Assembly (NCBI GenBank): GCA_017993835.1
Contig: JAGOLX010000002.1
Location: forward strand, 62,001 to 126,000
Origin: Phycisphaerae bacterium
GTDB taxonomy: Bacteria > Planctomycetota > Phycisphaerae > Sedimentisphaerales > Anaerobacaceae
Reading direction: 5' to 3'
DNA length: 64,000 bases
Part shown: one piece after another, positions 56,176 to 64,000 of the stretch
Numbering within the stretch: position 1 is the first letter of the stretch
Layout of the letters: each line of letters starts with the position of its first letter
The notes under the pieces: model-generated
What the model saw: the letters and a program-made list of their open reading frames with translations, nothing else
Database searches by the model: none
Told to the model about the DNA's origin: nothing
Translations under genes and position numbers: made by a program

Positions 56176-57464
56176 TGCTCGGGATGTCCCTTGATGGCAC
56201 GGACCATGGCGTTGATCTGCGAGGAGAGTTCTTCTCGAACCGGTGCGAGGGATGTGCGGATCACGTCCCGTTTCTCGAACAGTCCGCAGACCTTTTGTGA
56301 AGCCTCCTGCTCGCCGACCGCGTCCATGTCGATGACCTGGGATTCGCACCGGCACATCTGTCCGAGGATGCCGTGCGTGCGGGTGTCCTGGCGATTCGTC
56401 ATCGCGACAAACGGTGTGCCCACCGACACCGCGGCGATCAGCGAGTGCGTCCGCTCGCCGACGAGGAAATCGCACTCGCGGACGATGCTCTTGAGCAATC
56501 GCGCGCCGCAGTCGTGCTCCAGGATCGCGTAATCGCTCGGCGCGGCCTTCATTTGCTCGGCGACGTGCCGGGCTGCGACGATGTCGCTGCCGGTCTGCTC
56601 GACCGAGTGCGGCAGGAACAGCACGAAGGCCCGGTGTCTCGCGACCAATGGATCGAGGATCGCAGCGAGGTACGACGCATGGGCCTGCTGCTTGGCGAGT
56701 CCGTGCAAATCGGGCCGGAACCCCGCGTATACGCGCCCCTTCTCCAAGGCGGTCACCGCGACGACAGGTCTGCCCGCCTGCTTCGCCTTGCGGACGCTAT
56801 CGTCTCGTTCGAGCACATCACGGGCTGATTCCGGCGGGTCGGGCCGCATCGCGAACGCGGGATCGGGAGCGACTCGCAGCTTGGCTGGATCGCGGCTGAT
56901 CTGGCGGATACTCTCGCACGAGTGCTCCTCGCGGAAGATGCAGAAGTCGGCTTCCTCCAGTGTCCGGCGGTAGAGCCAGGCCTTGTAGAACCGCCCACCC
57001 GCGAGTCCCGTGCTCGCGCCGAGGATGCCCGCGCGCTTGCCGTGCTGTTTCGCCAGGTGGATGATTCCGCACGACTCGACGCAGAAGACCCCGTCGTGGC
57101 CGACTAGTACGTACCGGGCCCGCTCGAAGAAGTCCCGCAGCGGCCGGCACCGAGGGTCCCCACGCGACGTCAGGTTCGTCAATGGGCCATGGCCTCCCAT
57201 GCGAAGCCGTGCCGAGATCCACATCTGCATGAGAACCCGGCCTCGCGGCGAGAGGGCGGAGTTGCCCTGGAATTGGAAGAGCCACTCCCTGGGGAAGATC
57301 GTGACATTTCCTCGCTGTGTCACCTCGGGCACGTTGTCGAACAGTCCGAGCGAGACGGGCCCACCTTCCGACAACATGTCCTCGATGCCACGGATGATGG
57401 CCTCCTCGCCCTTGTTGGCGAGCGGCACGTAGTCTGCGATCAGAATGTGCAGCGTGTCGTTCAA
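56172..57464 (-). CDS. Polysaccharide pyruvyl transferase family protein
   Basis: 430 residues. N-terminal IADYVPLANKGEEAIIRGIE matches the PS_pyruv_trans family (ADYxxxNKGxEA); the C-terminal half has LFLPHSVEQTGSDIVAARHV, CDFLVGERTHSLIAAVSVGT, the family RTHS site. It would add pyruvate ketals from phosphoenolpyruvate to the polymer. Translationally coupled to the F420-beta-like gene; 3 bp from the flippase. Confidence 0.87.
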   Translation of the reverse strand: MNDTLHILIADYVPLANKGEEAIIRGIEDMLSEGGPVSLGLFDNVPEVTQRGNVTIFPREWLFQFQGNSALSPRGRVLMQMWISARLRMGGHGPLTNLTSRGDPRCRPLRDFFERARYVLVGHDGVFCVESCGIIHLAKQHGKRAGILGASTGLAGGRFYKAWLYRRTLEEADFCIFREEHSCESIRQISRDPAKLRVAPDPAFAMRPDPPESARDVLERDDSVRKAKQAGRPVVAVTALEKGRVYAGFRPDLHGLAKQQAHASYLAAILDPLVARHRAFVLFLPHSVEQTGSDIVAARHVAEQMKAAPSDYAILEHDCGARLLKSIVRECDFLVGERTHSLIAAVSVGTPFVAMTNRQDTRTHGILGQMCRCESQVIDMDAVGEQEASQKVCGLFEKRDVIRTSLAPVREELSSQINAMVRAIKGHPEQ

Positions 57465-57467
57465 GGC

Positions 57468-59009
57468 TCAATGAATGCGTTTCAGGACGGATCGCAGACG
57501 CTGGCGTTCGAGGTCCCCCATGCCGAAGAGCCATGCGGAGACGACCGTCACGAGAACTGCGGCGGCTACGACCGCGAACAGGCCAAGCCACGAGTCCGGC
57601 GGAGCCAGGCGCTTCCAGACGACGATCAGCACGATGCTTGGCGCCGTGCTCAGCGCCGCGGGTCGCCAGACCTGGGAGAGGCTTTCCCTCGCTCGGATGT
57701 TCATCTTGTGGTGGAAATAGACCGGGATGATGATGCCTGCGACGAGCGCCATGGGAACCAGATTGCTCCAGGCGACGCCTGCCAGACCCCAGTGGAGAAC
57801 CCCGACGGAGAAGACCGCGGCGCCGATACACAGGACCGCCTCCACGGCCATCAGGATTCCGAAGACCCGGTGCTCGCCTCGTCCGGCCAGGACGAGAAAG
57901 TTGCTGTGCTGGCTCAGGACCATGCAGTAGCCCACGGTCAGGATCGTCAGGATGTGGGCCATGGATTCGACGGTTGCTTCGTCGAACTTGTCGCCCACCC
58001 AGACCGTCAGGAACTCTCGTCCCATCACGATGAGGAAGGCCGCCGCCGGAACGAGGACCAGCAGGCTGTACTTCTGCGTCAGAAACGCGATCAGCTTGAC
58101 ACCCGAGTGATTGTCCCTGGCGTCGAGGTCGCTGACCGCGGGCTTGATCGCCGCGGTGAAGGCCTGGAGGAACTCCGAGAGCAGCAACACGCTCACGGTG
58201 GGGTTGGAGAAGATGGTGATCTGCTCCGGCGGGAGGAAGATCCCGATGATCGTCGTGCTGGCCCGGCACAGGATTAGCGCCCCCATCGCATAGAGGAACG
58301 TGTTCATGCCGTAGAAGAGCATTTCCTTGAGCAGGTTTCGGTCCACGTTCCGCCACGAGATGTAACCGGCGGGCAGCAATCGTCGAGCGAGGATGTGCTG
58401 CACGCCCCGAGCGGCGACCTCGCTGAGGCCATAGATCAATCCCAGGGTGATCAGGCCATAACCACGAAGGAGGAGCACGACCGTGACCACCGTTCGGATC
58501 GCCAGGACGATGATCGTCACGATGCTCACCATGTCGTATCGCTGCAATCCGCTCAGCACCGCGGTTGTCAGTTGCAGCGGCGTCGAGGCCGCGAACGACA
58601 GGCCAACGACCAGGACCAGCCCGCCGGCTGCACGGACCAGCTCCGGCGGGATCGCAAACCAGTCGCCCACCTTCGCCGCCAGGATGAGCGTCAGGATCGC
58701 CAGCACGATGGCGATGATGGTGAAGAAGAACAGGGCCGTGCTGACGGTCCTGCGAATGCCGTTCTCGTCGTCCTTCGCCAGGTACATGGGGATTCTTCGA
58801 TTGATCGCGCTGTTGAGCCCCATGCCCAGCAGGATGCGATAGCGAAAGATGTCCCCGATCAGGTACCACACGCCGTAACTGTCTTTGCCGAGCTGGCCGA
58901 TGAAGAACGGGATCAGGAGAAACGCGACGACCGCGTTGCTCATCAGCATGAGGAGATTGAAGAACGTGTTGCGAACCAGCGCTCGCGGCGTGGTGACGGT
59001 CTTGGCCAT
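57468..59009 (-). CDS. Wzx-type flippase
   Basis: 513 residues with about 14 membrane helices (polysaccharide biosynthesis/MATE-like superfamily). Start ALVRNTFFNLLMLMSNAVVA; conserved positions such as GMGLNSAINRRIPMYLAKDD. It moves the lipid-linked repeat unit to the outer face. Located 9 bp after the DUF2723 gene stop and 3 bp before the pyruvyl transferase. Confidence 0.87.
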   Translation of the reverse strand: MAKTVTTPRALVRNTFFNLLMLMSNAVVAFLLIPFFIGQLGKDSYGVWYLIGDIFRYRILLGMGLNSAINRRIPMYLAKDDENGIRRTVSTALFFFTIIAIVLAILTLILAAKVGDWFAIPPELVRAAGGLVLVVGLSFAASTPLQLTTAVLSGLQRYDMVSIVTIIVLAIRTVVTVVLLLRGYGLITLGLIYGLSEVAARGVQHILARRLLPAGYISWRNVDRNLLKEMLFYGMNTFLYAMGALILCRASTTIIGIFLPPEQITIFSNPTVSVLLLSEFLQAFTAAIKPAVSDLDARDNHSGVKLIAFLTQKYSLLVLVPAAAFLIVMGREFLTVWVGDKFDEATVESMAHILTILTVGYCMVLSQHSNFLVLAGRGEHRVFGILMAVEAVLCIGAAVFSVGVLHWGLAGVAWSNLVPMALVAGIIIPVYFHHKMNIRARESLSQVWRPAALSTAPSIVLIVVWKRLAPPDSWLGLFAVVAAAVLVTVVSAWLFGMGDLERQRLRSVLKRIH

Positions 59010-59018
59010 GGTTGCTGC

Positions 59019-60488
59019 TCAGTGCTCCTGTGTCCCTCTCGTCACGCGCCACAGCAGGCCCGCCTGGACGAGGGGATACTTCTCCAGAATGAACGCGGGA
59101 CAGTAGCCCGGCGCTCGCGAGACTACGTAGACCGGGTGCTCAACGATCGCCATGTCCATCGTTTGCTCGGTCAGAGGCGGGGCCCCCTTGGTGGAAGCGA
59201 TGGTCGAGACGATCCGCACATCCGGCCGGACGCCCTTGATCTCTTGGACATACAGAAGTGGGAAGACGGTCGTGATGTCCGCATGGATGATCGCGTCCTC
59301 TTCGACACCCTCCATCGCCTCCGTGGCGAATCGCTCCGCCCCAATGTACCCTATCTTCCACGGGCGGAGGAAGTACTCGTAGTCGTTGCGGTAGGGGATG
59401 TCCTGGCGGGTCCCGATTCGGAGGTTGGCTCGCTCGGCCAGTTCCGGCGCCGCCGCATAGACCCCGACCGGCAACAGGGAGAACGCCACGATCAGGCACG
59501 GCATGTGCCGCCGGCGGGTTCGTGACATGACTTCCTGTGCTCCCACGCCGATCCCAACCGCGACGAGGCAGTAGAACGGGATGAAGAACGCGTACCGATC
59601 CGGCACGGTGTACCGGAATGCGAACACCAGGAACATTGCTCCGGCGGCCAGAACCACGTTGCGAAAGGCCGTGGGTTGGATTCGTCGCAGACCGTAGCAA
59701 CCTGCGAGAAACAGCAGGATGTTCGGCGTCGGGAAGTTCAAGCCGAGCAGAAGGAGGTTCTCCCTCGCGATCTTCCAGGACAAGGTCGTGTTCAGCACGT
59801 CGGCCTGCCAGCGGCTTCCGAAGGCTGCGGAGGCCAGTGTGCCGACGAGATCGCCGCTCTGGAGGAATTCCCTGACGATCAAGCACTCATAAGGCAACGC
59901 ACCGATGATCCACAGCACTGCGATGACCGCCGCGTCTTTGGGACGGATGGCTCTGCGCAGGAGCAGAATCACGACGAAGACAGCGTAGCAGGCCAGTGGG
60001 ATCGACCCGAGCATATGGACCGCGACCGCCATACCGTTCAGGAGTCCGAGCAGATGGAGGAATCCTGTTCTGTGGGTCCTGGTGTATTGCAGCAGACAGA
60101 TCAACTCGCCCAGGAACAGCGCCGCCCACAGCGTATACGTCTCCGCAATGCTCGCGTGCCACCAGAACGTGTGTGACAACGCGAGCGTCACCGCGGCAAT
60201 CACCGCGGGGAAGATCCTGCCGAGCCACAGCCGCACCAGCAGAAAGAGATTCGCCGCCGCGATGGCCCCGAAGAAGGCCGAGACGCAGTTCACCCGACGG
60301 CCGAACTCGCCGAGCGGGACATGGCCGGCTCCGATGGCGACGATGTAGTACAGCGGATGCGACAGAGCCAGCCCAAGACGGCCCTCGACATCGCCATGCC
60401 AGGCACGGTACTGGATCAAGCCGCTGTCCTGCCAGCAAGCCCCCGGCGCACAACCGATCCCATACAGAAACGCGACAACGATCAACAC
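59019..60488 (-). CDS. DUF2723 membrane protein (PMT-like glycosyltransferase)
   Basis: 489 residues with about 10 helices. Features of DUF2723/TMEM260-type GT-C proteins: APGACWQDSGLIQYRAWHGD with the acidic residues of the first loop, LALSHPLYYIVA and WWHASIAETYTLWAALF. The annotated start is GTG at 60488 without a clear ribosome site. The frame is open further upstream into the fcl end, so a slightly longer N-terminus is possible. Probable lipid-linked-sugar-dependent transferase. Confidence 0.78.
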   Translation of the reverse strand: MLIVVAFLYGIGCAPGACWQDSGLIQYRAWHGDVEGRLGLALSHPLYYIVAIGAGHVPLGEFGRRVNCVSAFFGAIAAANLFLLVRLWLGRIFPAVIAAVTLALSHTFWWHASIAETYTLWAALFLGELICLLQYTRTHRTGFLHLLGLLNGMAVAVHMLGSIPLACYAVFVVILLLRRAIRPKDAAVIAVLWIIGALPYECLIVREFLQSGDLVGTLASAAFGSRWQADVLNTTLSWKIARENLLLLGLNFPTPNILLFLAGCYGLRRIQPTAFRNVVLAAGAMFLVFAFRYTVPDRYAFFIPFYCLVAVGIGVGAQEVMSRTRRRHMPCLIVAFSLLPVGVYAAAPELAERANLRIGTRQDIPYRNDYEYFLRPWKIGYIGAERFATEAMEGVEEDAIIHADITTVFPLLYVQEIKGVRPDVRIVSTIASTKGAPPLTEQTMDMAIVEHPVYVVSRAPGYCPAFILEKYPLVQAGLLWRVTRGTQEH

Positions 60489-60534
60489 GAGCAGGTAGTG
60501 TCTTGCCAGGTGACTAGCCCAGTAGCGACGAGTA

Positions 60535-62507
<1,973 letters not shown>

Positions 62508-62548
62508 GAGTTTTCCTCTCGGACGTCTCACCGCAGACATGTGCCTGC

Positions 62549-64000
62549 TCAGCAGACAGTCACCACCAGTCCCTCGTTGCTGACGGCAAAATCAAAGAAC
62601 CGTGCGCGAGCGTTGGGTGGGTCGTCGTCGAGCATGCGTCGCACCGCCGACGCGTCCTCGGGCGATTTGCAGATCAGGAGCATGAATCCGCCGCCGCCGG
62701 CGCCGAGGAGCTTGCCGCCGTAGATGTGCGGCCCGACCCGCGCGAACAGGGCCTCGATCTCGTTGTTGCTGCTGTTCGGGTCCAGTTGCTTGTTGAGCCG
62801 CCAGGCGACGTCCATGAGCCGACCGAATCGCTCCATGTCCTTGCGGATGAAGGCGTCCATGACCTCCCGGGCCACCGACCCGATGCGTCGGAGCGTCGCC
62901 ACTGCGTCGCGATCCCGATTCAGGTACCTTCCGACGACTTGATGGAGGATGTTCTTTGCCAGGCGGGTGATCCCTGTGTAGTACAGCAGGGTGCGACCGC
63001 TGTTGGTGGTCGGGTTCAGGATGTCCGAGGGCACGTAGTGGATGCGCGCGTCCGGGACCAGACCAGGCTCGGCGACGATCATCTTGACGCCGCCCACGGC
63101 GCCGCCGATCTGGTCCTGCCAGCCGCCGCCGGTGGTGAGGGCCTGCTCCAGGCGGAGCACGCTGTGGAACAGCTCCCGCGGCGAGGGCCGTCGGCCCATG
63201 GTCCTGGCCAGCGCCGCGACGATCACGGCGCCCATGATGCTGGACGTCCCGAGTCCGCTGCCCTTGGGGATCGCCGCCAGGGTCGTCAGTTCGATGCCGC
63301 CTCCGAAGGCTTCGAGGGTCTTCTTGAGAGTCTTCTTCCCGCCTCGGCCTCCATTGGGCGCCAGGCCGGAGAGGGCCACCGCTGCTTTCGCCAGGGCGAA
63401 GTTGCTGGTTGGCTCCGGGTAGTCCATCAGCTCCTCGAACTCCCTTACCTCGATACGCACGCCCTGATCGATGGAGCCGATCTGAATGACCGGTTTGTCT
63501 ATCACTCGTACATAGGCTTGAATGGGAGGCTGGCCGTTCAGATCGATGGCGGCGTTGGTGACGCAACCGCCCCATTCGAGGGAATACGGCGGGGTGTCCG
63601 TCCAGCCGCCGCCGATATCGAGCCGGGCGGGGGCTCGCGCCCACACGATCTCGTCGCTTCGCAACACGCTATGTGGAGGGGCGTCGCCTTCGGTTCCGCT
63701 GGCGACGATCACCCGGCCCAGGCCTTCGAACGCCGCATCCTGCATTCGGCCCCGCCATTGGGAGAGAGCGGTCCCGCCGCTGGGGTCCAGACCGATTGGA
63801 CGGAGCCGGTCCCGGGTCGCCGAGTCGAGCATTTCCATCAGACCGGGCAATGCTCGATCCACCGATCTGTCGGCGCCCTTGTATGCCTCGGTCAGGGCCG
63901 AGCCCAACGTGTGGATCACGCGTGGGAACACCAGCGCTGCGGTCCCCTGTCCCTCTTCGTCTGACGAGCATCGACATGCCTGTCTCAGGGTCTCGGCTAC
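62549..64000 (-). CDS. fkp: FKP-type fucokinase, C-terminal part (5' truncated by window edge)
   Basis: The frame is open to base 64000, so the start is outside; 483 residues are visible. From about nt 63660 down it matches the GHMP fucokinase domain of bifunctional fucokinase/GDP-fucose pyrophosphorylase: [39 protein letters not shown] loop [50 protein letters not shown], and [13 protein letters not shown]. The upstream residues ([18 protein letters not shown]) would join the pyrophosphorylase domain. It phosphorylates free L-fucose for salvage to GDP-fucose. Confidence 0.9.
   Translation of the reverse strand, partial: VAETLRQACRCSSDEEGQGTAALVFPRVIHTLGSALTEAYKGADRSVDRALPGLMEMLDSATRDRLRPIGLDPSGGTALSQWRGRMQDAAFEGLGRVIVASGTEGDAPPHSVLRSDEIVWARAPARLDIGGGWTDTPPYSLEWGGCVTNAAIDLNGQPPIQAYVRVIDKPVIQIGSIDQGVRIEVREFEELMDYPEPTSNFALAKAAVALSGLAPNGGRGGKKTLKKTLEAFGGGIELTTLAAIPKGSGLGTSSIMGAVIVAALARTMGRRPSPRELFHSVLRLEQALTTGGGWQDQIGGAVGGVKMIVAEPGLVPDARIHYVPSDILNPTTNSGRTLLYYTGITRLAKNILHQVVGRYLNRDRDAVATLRRIGSVAREVMDAFIRKDMERFGRLMDVAWRLNKQLDPNSSNNEIEALFARVGPHIYGGKLLGAGGGGFMLLICKSPEDASAVRRMLDDDPPNARARFFDFAVSNEGLVVTVC

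Noticed and set aside
56818-59052. A 744-codon open frame on the minus strand across the flippase and pyruvyl transferase genes
   Set aside because: It is an out-of-frame shadow in GC-rich DNA: rich in Arg/Gly/Pro, without motifs, and overlapping two well-supported genes.

Overview
The window is high-GC DNA packed with long genes, with very little mobile DNA. The gene families suggest a planctomycete, most likely a Phycisphaerae-type heterotroph from sediment or a bioreactor. Pointers are the secreted CE1/CE15/GH127 polysaccharide enzymes, a GH171 (DUF1343) protein, a TIGR03790 protein, a PEP-CTERM-like gene remnant and several families of short palindromic repeats. The taxonomy is inferred, because no rRNA gene is present.

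Layout. 1-9.9 kb: the 3' part of a giant multidomain protein (serine hydrolase, transglutaminase, CsgG/LpoB-like and CapA-like parts), then a minus-strand run of GH127 arabinofuranosidase, a secreted endonuclease/exonuclease/phosphatase, LarE, and a nucleotidyltransferase with a small partner. 10-18 kb: tRNA-Thr(CGU), a P2-type cation ATPase, a second nucleotidyltransferase/partner pair, a cupin, two DAACS symporters and a lipoprotein glutamine amidotransferase. 18-25 kb: a C69-M19 double dipeptidase, an AraC regulator, a GDP-mannose 3,5-epimerase-like enzyme, a GHMP-kinase-like protein and a CE15 esterase. 25-34 kb: a MarR regulator, three secreted CE1 esterase genes carrying four catalytic domains, L-arabinose isomerase and a Re-citrate/homocitrate synthase-like enzyme. 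34-43.5 kb: acyl carrier protein, a GlmU-like protein, a GH171 muramidase, a translationally coupled GDPD/small membrane protein/sodium symporter operon, a SagB-DJ-1 fusion and a TIGR03790 protein. 43.5-64 kb: mostly an exopolysaccharide locus on the minus strand (phosphoglycosyl transferase, four GT4 enzymes, aminotransferase, ligase/polymerase, F420-hydrogenase-beta-like protein, pyruvyl transferase, flippase, DUF2723 protein, Fcl, Gmd and the C-terminal part of an FKP-type fucokinase). Gmd and Fcl make GDP-L-fucose de novo and FKP would salvage free fucose, so a fucosylated and probably pyruvylated Wzx/Wzy-type polymer is the likely product.

How the parts fit. GH127, CE1, CE15 and AraA together suggest use of arabinose-rich hemicellulose, with symporters for uptake. 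The GH171, C69/M19 and serine hydrolase/CapA-like proteins suggest cell-wall or peptide turnover.

The most unusual signal is the repeats. R1 is a 55-bp GC-rich double hairpin found at five sites, all inside two coding regions and all in frame. R3 is a large three-stem (cloverleaf) palindrome; one copy is translated in frame just after a signal peptide, and another has different arm sequences that still pair perfectly. R2 has four copies, each starting 14-29 bp after a stop codon. R5 supplies the C-terminal residues of the polymerase/ligase.
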